From positions 248,001 to 312,000 of the forward strand of contig CP060531.1 of NCBI GenBank assembly GCA_016806715.1: a DNA stretch of 64,000 nt, given 5' to 3'. Under the pieces are notes generated by a model, which saw only the letters and a list, made by a program, of their open reading frames with translations, was not told the DNA's origin and searched no databases. The stretch comes from Thermoplasmatales archaeon (GTDB lineage: Archaea > Thermoplasmatota > Thermoplasmata > Thermoplasmatales > Thermoplasmataceae). A program made the position numbers and the translations under genes. Below, in pieces: positions 6,121 to 14,085 of this stretch (position 1 is its first letter; every line of letters starts with the position of its first letter).

Positions 6121-7452
6121 TTGCCTGATGAAAATTCTGCAATGATGGATTTTATAGGAATTAAGAGTGATAATGAACTGTTTTCTGACATACCATCCGC
6201 TATACGGAAAAGGGGGATTTCCATAAATAAGGGAATGAGCGAGTATGAAGTCGTTAAGCTAGCTGAAGAGATTGGTTCTGCAAATTCAATTGATAATTAT
6301 ACAAACTTCATGGGGTGTGGAATCTATGACCGCATCATACCATCTGCTGTAGATTCCATAATAGGGAGGACTGAATTTTTAACATCCTATACGCCATACC
6401 AGGCTGAATTTTCGCAGGGAATGCTGCAATCACTGTTCGAATATCAGAGCCTTATTTCCGACCTTATGGGAATGGACATGACCAATTCGTCAATCTATGA
6501 CGGTGCAACGGCCCTTGGAGAGGCGGTAAGGATGGCACACCGGATAAATGAGAAGACCGAGATACTCATCCCTGAGAACATTTACCGCTCCAAAATGGAT
6601 GTTATTCACAGTTATTCTGCCGGACTGAACCTGAAGTTTGTAACCTATTCTTTTGAGAAAGGCACTGGCTACCTGGATCTTAACGATCTCTCCTCAAAGA
6701 TATCGGCGAACACATCAGCAATAATCTGTGAAAACCCGAACTCGTTTGGCATAATTGATCCGAATGTCACGAAGATACAGGAAATCAAGGGAGATGCCCT
6801 GCTTATCAGCTACGTTGACCCAATATCATTGGGAACCGTGGTTCCGCCGGGATCGTATGGTGCCGACATATCTGTAGCAGAAGGCCAGCAACTTGGAATT
6901 CATCGCCAGTTCGGGGGGCCTCTACTCGGGCTGTTCAGCTTCAGGAAGGAATACCTTAGAAAATCTCCCGGAAGGATAATCGGGATGACATCAGACACCA
7001 AGGGAAAACGCGCCTTTGTCATGACTATTCAGACAAGGGAACAGCACATAAGGCGGGAAAAGGCAACAAGCAACATCTGCACAAACCAGGCACTGATGGC
7101 CCTTGCGTCTGCGGTTTACCTTTCTGTAGTTGGCCCTGATGGATTAAGAAAAATAGCAAAAGTAACCATATCCCAGGCAAAAAAACTTAGGGATGCAGTA
7201 TCAGGCATAAGAGGATATGATGCAAGAATTCTATCCGGTACGTCATTCTCAGATGTGCTCGTAAAAATGCCCAAGAACCCTGCTGATGTTCAGAAGGCGC
7301 TGTATTCCAGGGGGATTCTTGGCCCAGTTCCTTCATCTGCCCTGTTCTCTGAGGTTAAGGGACTCGGCAACACGGCTTTCTTTTCCGTTACGGAGAAAAC
7401 AACTGACGCGATGATAAAACACCTGGTCGATTCATTGGGGGCGATTCAATGA
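6121..7452 (+). CDS. gcvPA: Glycine dehydrogenase (decarboxylating) subunit 1, GcvPA (443 aa)
   Basis: One half of the two-subunit P-protein of the glycine cleavage system, which decarboxylates glycine with PLP and passes the aminomethyl group to GcvH. Hallmarks: FIGIKSDNELFSDIP near the start, YTPYQAEFSQGMLQSLFEYQ, YDGATALGEA, and the near C-terminal SEVKGLGNTAFF. The frame is open upstream into the divergent kinase gene, so the start had to be chosen: TTG at 6121 has an agaggt ribosome-binding site 7 bases upstream and gives the usual family length (~440 aa). ATG at 6141/6144 would trim a conserved LPDE...MMDF segment. Overlaps gcvPB by 4 bases (translational coupling). The genes for GcvT, GcvH and the lipoamide dehydrogenase are not nearby. 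Confidence 0.9.
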   Translation: MPDENSAMMDFIGIKSDNELFSDIPSAIRKRGISINKGMSEYEVVKLAEEIGSANSIDNYTNFMGCGIYDRIIPSAVDSIIGRTEFLTSYTPYQAEFSQGMLQSLFEYQSLISDLMGMDMTNSSIYDGATALGEAVRMAHRINEKTEILIPENIYRSKMDVIHSYSAGLNLKFVTYSFEKGTGYLDLNDLSSKISANTSAIICENPNSFGIIDPNVTKIQEIKGDALLISYVDPISLGTVVPPGSYGADISVAEGQQLGIHRQFGGPLLGLFSFRKEYLRKSPGRIIGMTSDTKGKRAFVMTIQTREQHIRREKATSNICTNQALMALASAVYLSVVGPDGLRKIAKVTISQAKKLRDAVSGIRGYDARILSGTSFSDVLVKMPKNPADVQKALYSRGILGPVPSSALFSEVKGLGNTAFFSVTEKTTDAMIKHLVDSLGAIQ

Positions 7453-8894
7453 GTTATCATCAAGCAACTTATGACGAGAGGCTCCTTAACGAGTTCAGGT
7501 CAGGAAGCACTTTCAAGATCCCCGGGGAAACCGGGGATGCCGACGCTCTAATACCAGAAGGTATGAACCGCAAGGAATTACCCCTCCCCAGCCTGGCAGA
7601 ATATGATGCGGTAAAGCATTTCACGCGATTGTCCCAGATGAATTACAGCGTTGATCTTGGAATCTATCCACTCGGATCGTGCACCATGAAATACAATCCA
7701 AAATATGCAGACAAGATCGCGTCGATGGAACATTTCTCCGAGATGCATCCACTCCAGCCGGAATATAGTGCTCAGGGATCCCTGAGGATTATGTATGAAC
7801 TTCAGGAGTACCTGAAAAAGATATCCGACATGGATGCGGTAACCCTGCAGCCTCTTGCCGGGGCACACGGGGAGTTCACTGGTATTCTCATTGTCAGAAA
7901 GTATCTGGAGGACACCGGGCAGCTTGGTACGAGGAGAGAAATCATTGTTCCGGACTCGGCACACGGGACTAATCCAGCCTCTGCAGCAATGGGGGGATTT
8001 GAGGTGGTAGAGGTGCCATCAGATAGCGGCGGAATGATTGACATTGGTGCACTGAAGGCCGCCTTGAGTGAAAAAACCGCTGCTCTTATGATTACAAATC
8101 CGAGCACACTTGGGCTGTTTGAAAAGAATGTAGTCGAGATCGCCAAGCTTGTTCACGATGCGGGTGCACTTCTCTATTACGATGGTGCCAATTTCAATGC
8201 CATTCTTGGAATCACCTCACCTGGAATAATGGGATTTGACATTGTACACTTCAACCTCCACAAGACCTTTGCGACGCCACATGGCGGAGGAGGGCCCGGC
8301 GCGGGTCCAGTGGCAGTCAAGAAACGGCTTGAAAAGTATCTGCCGGTTCCAAGGATAGGATTCGACGGAAATAAATATTTTGAGGATTATTCCTCGGAAA
8401 AGAGCATAGGCAGGATCTCTCCTTACTTCGGTGCATTCGGGGTATTGCTGAGGGCGTGGGCATACATAACATATCACGGTTCGGATGGGCTGGAGGCGAA
8501 TTCGCGAAAGGCAGTGCTGAACACAAATTATGTTTCCAGAAAGCTATCAAAATACCTTTCCGATCCATATGGTGGCGTAAAGAAACATGAAGTTGTCCTC
8601 TCATCGTCAAACACCGGAGAAAGGGCACTGGACATCGCGAAATATCTCATAGACAACGGGGTACACGCTCCTACGATATATTTCCCTCTTATTGTGAAAG
8701 AGGCCCTCATGATCGAGCCAACGGAAACCGTTAACAAGGACGACCTTGATGCATTCTGCAATACCATCATAGAGGCCACAAAAGCTGGGCATGAAGATCT
8801 CCAGCAGAGGCCTTTAAACCTCTCCGTTGGAAGAATAGACGAAATAAAGGCTGCCAGGGACCAGATACTTACGTGGTCCCTGCAGAAAAATTAA
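7449..8894 (+). CDS. gcvPB: Glycine dehydrogenase (decarboxylating) subunit 2, GcvPB (481 aa)
   Basis: PLP-bearing half of the archaeal-type P-protein. The Schiff-base lysine is Lys272 in HFNLHKTFATPHGGGGPG; other family blocks are GSCTMKYNPK (77-86), LQPLAGAHGEFTG (133-145), DSAHGTNPASAAMGGF (169-184) and YYDGANFNAI (243-252). It begins in the ATGA overlap with gcvPA, so the two are surely co-translated. Length is normal. No glycine riboswitch is visible. It links functionally to the threonine dehydrogenase and KBL genes later in the window, which make glycine from threonine. Confidence 0.95.
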   Translation: MSYHQATYDERLLNEFRSGSTFKIPGETGDADALIPEGMNRKELPLPSLAEYDAVKHFTRLSQMNYSVDLGIYPLGSCTMKYNPKYADKIASMEHFSEMHPLQPEYSAQGSLRIMYELQEYLKKISDMDAVTLQPLAGAHGEFTGILIVRKYLEDTGQLGTRREIIVPDSAHGTNPASAAMGGFEVVEVPSDSGGMIDIGALKAALSEKTAALMITNPSTLGLFEKNVVEIAKLVHDAGALLYYDGANFNAILGITSPGIMGFDIVHFNLHKTFATPHGGGGPGAGPVAVKKRLEKYLPVPRIGFDGNKYFEDYSSEKSIGRISPYFGAFGVLLRAWAYITYHGSDGLEANSRKAVLNTNYVSRKLSKYLSDPYGGVKKHEVVLSSSNTGERALDIAKYLIDNGVHAPTIYFPLIVKEALMIEPTETVNKDDLDAFCNTIIEATKAGHEDLQQRPLNLSVGRIDEIKAARDQILTWSLQKN

Positions 8895-8916
8895 GCCCAG
8901 AAAACTACTTCTGGAC

Positions 8917-9372
8917 TCAATCCACTTTTTTCATAACCGTTCCGAGAAATTTCAGGAAACTGAACATCACGGAAATTCCGGCCGCAACGTCAGGGTCTTT
9001 CATCATGGAGTAGAGCTTCATCATTGACATTCTGTCCTGGGTCTTTGCTGCCTCTACCATCCCCTCTGCCGCATCTGGCATATTGAACATAACGGCCTTA
9101 ACCAGGTCAGAAGTCCTCTCATCTGAAAGAGCATGAATCAAGCTAACTGCAGTATTAGCCGATTTTAGCATGCCATAAACCAGTTCCTTTGATGCAAAGA
9201 ATTTCCCAAGAAACTCTACGTCTGTCGGCAGATAGTCGTTAGCTATGTTATTTGCAAGATTCACTATCCCCGCTTCCTTCAACCGCTTCATGATGTTAAG
9301 CATTGCTTCCAGAAAATCGCTATCCTCGAGCATTTCCCGGATCAGTGGCTCTAACCTGTCATCGTTTTCCAT
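8917..9372 (-). CDS. DUF1641 family protein (151 aa)
   Basis: Acidic, alpha-helical protein with the DUF1641 signature near its C-terminus (SMMKDPDVAAGISVMFSFLKFLGTVMK, about residues 121-149), which in relatives reads LRDPDVQRALGFLL.FLKALG. The family occurs next to sulfide:quinone oxidoreductases, formate dehydrogenases and heterodisulfide-reductase-like genes in archaea and bacteria; its biochemical role is not established. Here it is the last gene of the DsrE-TusA-SQR operon, starting 9 bases after the SQR stop, which supports a role as an accessory or membrane-docking partner of the flavoprotein. No membrane segment or cysteine motif is seen. Confidence 0.8.
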   Translation of the reverse strand: MENDDRLEPLIREMLEDSDFLEAMLNIMKRLKEAGIVNLANNIANDYLPTDVEFLGKFFASKELVYGMLKSANTAVSLIHALSDERTSDLVKAVMFNMPDAAEGMVEAAKTQDRMSMMKLYSMMKDPDVAAGISVMFSFLKFLGTVMKKVD

Positions 9373-9381
9373 TTCAACACC

Positions 9382-10524
9382 TCACATTATCCCCCGGACC
9401 ATTCCGGAAAAGTAAGTGTCAGCTGATGTCCACTTGAGGAGAAAGTCAGACTTGCTGTGGAAGTTAGACCGTGGTGGTCTGTCATAACTGAAGAACAGCG
9501 TTATGGCATTATCCTTTCCAGTGACTGTTGTGCAGGCGCACTCTCCATTATACTGCTCCTCATATGCAGCTCCTCCAATGTCAGATGCTATGTGGTGCGA
9601 AAGATATCCTGACTGGAAGTGTGCTGCCGCTCCAGCTTTTGAAACCGGCAGATTTGTTGCATCGCCAATTACAAAGACATCGTCGTTACCTGCGTATGTC
9701 AGTCTGTGCCTGTCAACATCCACATACCCAAGCTCATCCGCAAGCCCAGATTCAGTTATGACTTTCTGACCTCTATGTGGTGGTACAAGTATGAGCATGT
9801 CGTAGTTCACCGACTCGCCCTCAATTGAGTTTACCCTCTTGTTCTTAGAATCGATGTTATCGACATTGAAGAGAGTATGCGTCATTATCCCCTTTTCCTC
9901 AAATAATTCATCAATGAATTTTGCAACGGTTGACATTGTGAATACCCTATTCAGGGGGTAAATATAGTGTATATTCGTCTTATCACGAATCCCGCGCTCC
10001 CGGAGATACTGGTCAAGGAGGAAAGTGAACTCATATGGAGCCGGAGGGCACTGAATCGGAATGCTGGACTGCCCAACAACAATGTCTCCACCATTGAATC
10101 GTGCGAGGTCCTCCTTCAGAGCCAGTGTTGGCTGCAGATCATAGAAATGTTTAGCTTCGCCCTCATAACCCGGGACATCCTCCGGCGTGAACCTGTTTCC
10201 CGTTGCGATTATAAGATAGTCGTAATCATACGATTTGCCTGACTTTACTGTAACAAATCGCTGGGCTATGTCGATCCTTATGACTTCATCCCTGATGTAA
10301 TTAATGCCTGAGTTGAACAGGAAAGCAGGGTTCTTCACACTCTTTCTGTATGGTTTCAGGCTGAACGGTATCTGGATTCCGTCAGGTTTGAAATAGTGCT
10401 GCCTTGAATTCCCTATAACGACGATTTCAAGTTCTTCCTTGTTCGTGAGAAGGCGCAACTTGTTTGATAAAATTGTTCCCGCTGCTCCATCTCCTAAAAT
10501 AAGGGCTCTCTTGGGATTAGTCAT
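9382..10524 (-). CDS. Sulfide:quinone oxidoreductase-like FAD protein (380 aa)
   Basis: FAD-dependent pyridine-nucleotide-disulfide-fold enzyme. Features: ADP-binding GDGAAG (11-16), IIATGN (105-110), conserved Cys159 in QCPPAPYEF, FAD-binding VIGDATNL (285-292), and Cys329/Cys331 in the Y-x-G-x-C-x-C-x3-TG motif near the C-terminus. Cys159 and Cys331 align with the pair that forms the sulfur bridge in SQR enzymes. The likely reaction is oxidation of sulfide (or a persulfide donor) with electrons to a membrane quinone; a peripheral membrane protein. It follows tusA by 7 bases and precedes the DUF1641 gene by 9, in one operon. A related NADH-type or CoA-disulfide-type oxidoreductase is less likely because of the CPPAP motif. 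Confidence 0.85.
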   Translation of the reverse strand: MTNPKRALILGDGAAGTILSNKLRLLTNKEELEIVVIGNSRQHYFKPDGIQIPFSLKPYRKSVKNPAFLFNSGINYIRDEVIRIDIAQRFVTVKSGKSYDYDYLIIATGNRFTPEDVPGYEGEAKHFYDLQPTLALKEDLARFNGGDIVVGQSSIPIQCPPAPYEFTFLLDQYLRERGIRDKTNIHYIYPLNRVFTMSTVAKFIDELFEEKGIMTHTLFNVDNIDSKNKRVNSIEGESVNYDMLILVPPHRGQKVITESGLADELGYVDVDRHRLTYAGNDDVFVIGDATNLPVSKAGAAAHFQSGYLSHHIASDIGGAAYEEQYNGECACTTVTGKDNAITLFFSYDRPPRSNFHSKSDFLLKWTSADTYFSGMVRGIM

Positions 10525-10531
10525 AGATTAT

Positions 10532-10786
10532 TCACTGCCTTGTTTTCTTGAGCACAATCTCGAAGTAGCCGTCCCTATCATACACTCCAATCAGCTCATT
10601 ACCGCTCTTCTTTATCCACGCAGGAGCATCGGTTTTGGTTCCACTGTCAGAGGAGTAAAGTGATATTACGTCACCGGTCTTTGCCTGCTTGTAATTCTTT
10701 ATAAGTTCCATGAGTGGTCCCGGGCAATAGCTGCCCCTTGCATCAATTATTTTTGTTGGTTTAGTTTCTTCTGCCATTTTTATCAC
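10532..10786 (-). CDS. tusA: TusA-family sulfur carrier protein (84 aa)
   Basis: Small sulfurtransferase/sulfur carrier with the signature CPGP motif (Cys21 in [15 protein letters not shown]). The Cys carries sulfur as a persulfide. The C-terminal part (about 50-80) has the expected [17 protein letters not shown] pattern of the family. In archaeal sulfur oxidisers TusA works with DsrE-type proteins; here it sits between a DsrE-like gene (2-base gap) and an SQR-like gene (7-base gap), so it probably hands sulfane sulfur between them. ATG at 10786 or at codon 4 could be the start. Confidence 0.92.
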   Translation of the reverse strand: MIKMAEETKPTKIIDARGSYCPGPLMELIKNYKQAKTGDVISLYSSDSGTKTDAPAWIKKSGNELIGVYDRDGYFEIVLKKTRQ

Positions 10787-10788
10787 CT

Positions 10789-11202
10789 TCAGATGAACAG
10801 CGTCATCTTTGAGTCTTTTGCCATCGCTACAAACTGCGAAACACCAATTATCTCGTCAATTATGGGATCAAGGTCGTCTTTCTTCAGGTCCATCAGATCA
10901 GCGAACATTGCACAGCCATATACCTTGACATTTCCAACCTCTTTTGCCTGCCTGATCATGTCGATCCATGAAGGGATCTTCTTCTGTGCCATTTTCTGCA
11001 GTACCTCCTTCTCTATGTCCTTCCCGTCGTAACTGAGTTTTACTTTACCTGCTGCACCTTTCCTGAACTCCATGAGCCCCCAGAAACTGACAAATATGTC
11101 AACGTCCATGTCGTTCGCAATTGCCCCTGACGCTATTATGGCACCAGCCATGAGCTTATCAGAAGTTCCGGAAACCAAAAGTAACGATAGCTTGTCTGTC
11201 AT
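10789..11202 (-). CDS. DsrE/DsrE2-like sulfur-trafficking protein (137 aa)
   Basis: DsrE/DsrF/DrsH-like fold, closest in feel to the DsrE2 type: N-terminal [35 protein letters not shown] (38-44), and a conserved Cys97 in [13 protein letters not shown], the site that carries persulfide in this family. The C-terminal segment [17 protein letters not shown] is also typical. First gene of the operon DsrE-TusA-SQR-DUF1641. The start at 11202 has a GGTGA ribosome-binding site 5-6 bases upstream; this site lies in one arm of an inverted repeat (11209-11230). No neighbouring TM anchor is present, so it is probably cytoplasmic. Confidence 0.85.
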   Translation of the reverse strand: MTDKLSLLLVSGTSDKLMAGAIIASGAIANDMDVDIFVSFWGLMEFRKGAAGKVKLSYDGKDIEKEVLQKMAQKKIPSWIDMIRQAKEVGNVKVYGCAMFADLMDLKKDDLDPIIDEIIGVSQFVAMAKDSKMTLFI

Positions 11203-11618
11203 TTGTTCACCAAATAATAAGTCATTTGGTCAATAATAAGTATTAGCCATATATGTGAGCGCTAAAGAACATAAGTTTTAAATATTTTGTTAACTCGTAT
11301 TTAACCGTACTGTTTGCGATAGATTGAATTACTTGGGGTTACGCTAAATATTGCAATTGAAATTATAACGTTGTCAAAATGGGGTTGCAGATAATGGACA
11401 GATTTTGATCTATGTGATGCAAGCTGACACCAAACCTGAAGTTACTACCTGGCCGAGCCATTGCACCAGTAGAAGAACCCTCACACCAGTTCCCCTATCT
11501 CAAAAGCTTCGAGATTTCTTTCCAATTATCTTGCACGATCCAGCATCATGCTTACACATGTCAGTTTGCTATTCAGGCTAGAAAGCTTGAACGGTTCGCA
11601 GAGCATTCGATATGGCAG
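11203..11618. other. 416-bp non-coding region upstream of the sulfur operon
   Basis: Besides the operon promoter and inverted repeat near 11209-11260, I see no convincing gene here. The half nearer 11618 is less AT-rich than typical intergenic DNA of this window and contains a short hairpin near 11501-11520 (ATCTC...GAGAT). Translations in all frames are broken by stops. It might hold a small RNA or a decayed gene, but nothing is specific enough to name. Confidence 0.4.
11209..11230 (-). promoter_or_regulatory. Inverted repeat over RBS/TSS region of the DsrE-TusA-SQR operon
   Basis: Perfect 7-bp arms, ACCAAAT and ATTTGGT, with an 8-base spacer, ending 7 bases upstream of the ATG at 11202. 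The arm next to the gene contains the GGT of the ribosome-binding site. A second AATAATAAGT motif follows at about 11232-11241. A TATA-like catatatgg lies near 11250, placing the transcription start close to the repeat. It could be a repressor operator or an RNA hairpin hiding the ribosome-binding site. Confidence 0.5.
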
Positions 11619-11966
11619 TTAGCCCACAAATTCTGCACCCTCCGTTCCGTTGGAGTTCTCCAGTCTTTCAAGTCTTGTCATCACCTGCTTCAGGAAGGCC
11701 TGGCCTGCATTGTCGAGATTCTGCGACATGGACATTATGGCGTTCAGGGTCTTACGGGTTTCAAATTTTGCCCTGAAAATCAGGTAGTCATAATTTGATT
11801 CCAGCAGCATCAGCCTGGATTTCTTGGCCATCATGTCTGAGAATTGCCTGTATTCCTTCATCAGTTCCTTAACCAGCGGTTCAAATTCTTCTGCATGGTC
11901 CTGGAGATCGTTGAGTTCTGGTTCATCCAGGTTCATGACCTTCCTAATCTCTTTCTGGAGGTTCAA
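11619..11966 (-). CDS. Hypothetical coiled-coil protein (115 aa)
   Basis: Unrecognised, highly helical and charged (MNLQKEIRKVMNLDEPELNDLQDHAEEFEPL...), with heptad-like spacing over residues 20-105 and a short flexible tail. Last gene of the group that includes RPA and the RPA-associated protein; its start overlaps the end of the 71-aa ORF at 11944-12159 by 23 bases. The conserved-looking order suggests a partner of the replication protein or an unrelated co-transcribed gene. No cysteines or enzyme motifs. Confidence 0.7.
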   Translation of the reverse strand: MNLQKEIRKVMNLDEPELNDLQDHAEEFEPLVKELMKEYRQFSDMMAKKSRLMLLESNYDYLIFRAKFETRKTLNAIMSMSQNLDNAGQAFLKQVMTRLERLENSNGTEGAEFVG

Positions 11967-12159
11967 TTCCCCTTACCCTCTGCATTTCTGCCAGTCTCTC
12001 AAAAATATCATCCGCTTCCTCCATCTCTGTTTCAACATCGATGAATTTCTGCTTCCTTATATCTACCTGCTTTTCAAGCTCCGATAATTCGGCCTTCAGC
12101 TTGCTATTCTGATCCCTGTAAAGCTGAATCTCTCTCTCGATCCTATCCCTTATGCCCAG
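11944..12159 (-). CDS. Small coiled-coil ORF with apparent CTG start (71 aa)
   Basis: The minus-strand frame between the RPA-associated gene and the 115-aa gene encodes an uninterrupted helical, charged protein (GIRDRIEREIQLYRDQ..., KLKAELSELEKQVDIRKQ..., ending RGIEPPERD). There is no ATG/GTG/TTG before residue ~48. A CTG at 12159 follows a GAGGGTG ribosome-binding-site-like motif with 6-base spacing, right after the stop of the upstream gene, so a CTG start is my best guess; the first ATG would give only about 24 residues. It fills the gap in the operon exactly and overlaps the downstream gene by 23 bases. Confidence 0.55.
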   Translation of the reverse strand: MGIRDRIEREIQLYRDQNSKLKAELSELEKQVDIRKQKFIDVETEMEEADDIFERLAEMQRVRGIEPPERD

Positions 12160-12170
12160 TGCTTACACCC

Positions 12171-12998
12171 TCAGATTGCCTTGAACCGCTTAAGCGATAC
12201 TTCATAAACTTCCCCTTCGGAACCTAATGTGTTCAGGATCTCATCAACCTGCACCCTTTCCACGCCATCTCTCAGCGTTGCGGATAAGATGTCTTCATAC
12301 TTGCATCCTTTTCCATCGGTATCATTTTTCCTGATCGCCGCCAGGATCAGCTCCTTAAGTTCTGCATTCTGGTTTTTCTCCTGGCTGAATTTCAGTACGC
12401 TCTCGGCAATTTTCGAGAATTCCTGGAAATCATAATCATGATAGTGTTTCTTCGCTCTTATGGCGCATTCCGCTTCCTCAGTCGAGTATCCAATACTCGT
12501 GAGATTGTTGACATCCGTGTCTTCTGCCTTTAATGCTTCCCGGATAGCATATATCTTTCTCAAGGCTATCCACACCGCTTTTGACTTCCACATTTCCAAT
12601 CCCATTGATTCTGTGCGAACCACCATTTCCGGGTTTATGTTGAAGTAGAAAACACCCTCTTCCGTCTTGAAAGGGTTTACCCTGCCCATCACCATCACTG
12701 CCGAATCCAGATCCATGGAGTCCAGTGCGAACTTTGCTTCAGCATTGTATCCGGACGAGAATGCACTGATGTAAAAAGCACCTGAATTGTCAGCTATTGT
12801 TGCTTTGGTAAGGTTATCGTCGACATTTTTTGAAGTGATCATTCCGGTGATTATGATGCGTTTCACCCTCGTTCCAAGCGGCGTGATAATGTAAGGCTTA
12901 GTTTGGTCTTCGCCGTGTGTATCCTCCATCACATTGGTGTCCTTAAGTTCCTTCGACAGGATCCACTTTGCGGGTTCCCTCTTCTTGCCTGTTATCAT
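12171..12998 (-). CDS. RPA-associated protein (COG3390-like), 275 aa
   Basis: Archaeal RPA-associated OB-fold protein. The N-terminal half (about 30-125) reads as an OB fold (TRVKRIIITGMITS, ATIADNSGAFYISAFS, DSAVMVMGRVNPF), and the C-terminal half is helical with a winged-helix-like end (KGCKYEDILSATLRDGVERVQVDEILNTLGSEGEVYEV). In haloarchaea and others the family is encoded next to RPA and binds it. Here it starts inside the last codons of the RPA gene (4-base overlap), which confirms the assignment. Acts in the cytoplasm in single-strand DNA protection and repair. Confidence 0.85.
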   Translation of the reverse strand: MITGKKREPAKWILSKELKDTNVMEDTHGEDQTKPYIITPLGTRVKRIIITGMITSKNVDDNLTKATIADNSGAFYISAFSSGYNAEAKFALDSMDLDSAVMVMGRVNPFKTEEGVFYFNINPEMVVRTESMGLEMWKSKAVWIALRKIYAIREALKAEDTDVNNLTSIGYSTEEAECAIRAKKHYHDYDFQEFSKIAESVLKFSQEKNQNAELKELILAAIRKNDTDGKGCKYEDILSATLRDGVERVQVDEILNTLGSEGEVYEVSLKRFKAI

Positions 12999-14077
12999 AA
13001 GTCGGCCTCCATGGCAGCTGCAATTATCTTAAGTTCCTGCTGGTCCACACGTTTCATTGAGTCTATCCTGAAAGAGAGATCATCCCTGAGTCTCCTGAAT
13101 TCACCCGATGCAAATATGGGCATTCCCAGTAAAGAATTCCTTATGCTCGCATGGATTTCATCCCTGCTCTTTGCATCTGCATTCGTTAAGGCCTCTTTTC
13201 CTATCTTCAGGAAAGAAAGAAGGTGATCAGATCCTGCACTGCACTGCATCACTCCAGTTCCGTCATCAATTGTAAAATATGCAAAAATATCCTCCACCTT
13301 CCTGGCATCCGGGTGATCTGGGCATGACCCGTCGGATATTGTCTTCGAACATTCTGCACAGCGGTATATAACGCCGCTCTTTTCACCAACGGAAACTACG
13401 AATCCCGCTATGGTTATACCTCCAACCGGGCCATTAATCTCCTGAAGCTGGTAAATCCTGTATTGCGGAATCTTAATCTCCTCAGCAGAGTCGATCCCGG
13501 TCTTGTCGTTTACTGACAGTGATATCCTTCCGTTAAATTCAGTGACCCTGGCTCCAACCAGCTTTAATGGTTTGTTCTCCACGATTTCCCTCCCGAAAGA
13601 GGAGATCCTCACTCTCGCTGTCTCGTCCTCCAGGAAGCCCTGGTAAACTTTCTGCTTCTTTCCATCCTTTTCGTATTCTCTTGCCCTGACGGAGCTTGCT
13701 ATTCCCCTGACATCAACATACTGATCCTTCAGCGAAAGATCCTTGATCTTGTATTCCCTGTATACTCTCTTAACCTCGAGATTAGTTGATGGGTCAAGAA
13801 TAATCTCTGACCTTGAATCGAGGTAGACCCTGATGGTATCGTTGTACTTCTTGGTGTACACATTTTTCATGTCCACAACGTCTCCCGCCTTGAGACTTGA
13901 TGGAAATGCCCATGCAGTGTATGGAATAGTTCCCGTCTCGTCACCCATGTAACCGTAAAAATAGGTGCTTTCTCCTCTCTCATTGCGAGTATTCCTGCTG
14001 GATATACTGACAATTTTTACTTTCATAGATATGTCTTTCATTTCCTCTTTCAGATCGTTTACTTTCTGTCTTGGCAA
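12995..14077 (-). CDS. Replication protein A-like single-stranded DNA-binding protein (360 aa)
   Basis: Archaeal RPA large-subunit-like protein with three OB-fold-like regions: about 17-95 (MKVKIVSISSRNTR, GYMGDETGTIPYTAW), 118-195 (VDVRGIASS, GFLEDETARVRISSFG) and 220-330. The third contains a zinc finger C240-x2-C243-x8-C252-x2-H255 typical of archaeal RPA. It coats single-stranded DNA during replication and repair. Overlaps the downstream RPA-associated gene by 4 bases; an unknown 200-aa gene ends 8 bases upstream, so it probably belongs to a five-gene operon. Confidence 0.9.
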   Translation of the reverse strand: MPRQKVNDLKEEMKDISMKVKIVSISSRNTRNERGESTYFYGYMGDETGTIPYTAWAFPSSLKAGDVVDMKNVYTKKYNDTIRVYLDSRSEIILDPSTNLEVKRVYREYKIKDLSLKDQYVDVRGIASSVRAREYEKDGKKQKVYQGFLEDETARVRISSFGREIVENKPLKLVGARVTEFNGRISLSVNDKTGIDSAEEIKIPQYRIYQLQEINGPVGGITIAGFVVSVGEKSGVIYRCAECSKTISDGSCPDHPDARKVEDIFAYFTIDDGTGVMQCSAGSDHLLSFLKIGKEALTNADAKSRDEIHASIRNSLLGMPIFASGEFRRLRDDLSFRIDSMKRVDQQELKIIAAAMEADL

Positions 14078-14085
14078 CTTAACAC

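Noticed and set aside
7578-8792. Several minus-strand frames of 80-130 codons inside gcvPB
   Set aside because: Antisense shadows of a strongly conserved gene.
11403-11618. Possible decayed transposase or small RNA
   Set aside because: A short minus-strand stretch reads VRVLLLVQWLGQ, slightly like transposase N-termini, and short C/D-box-like words occur, but frames are broken and nothing is specific.
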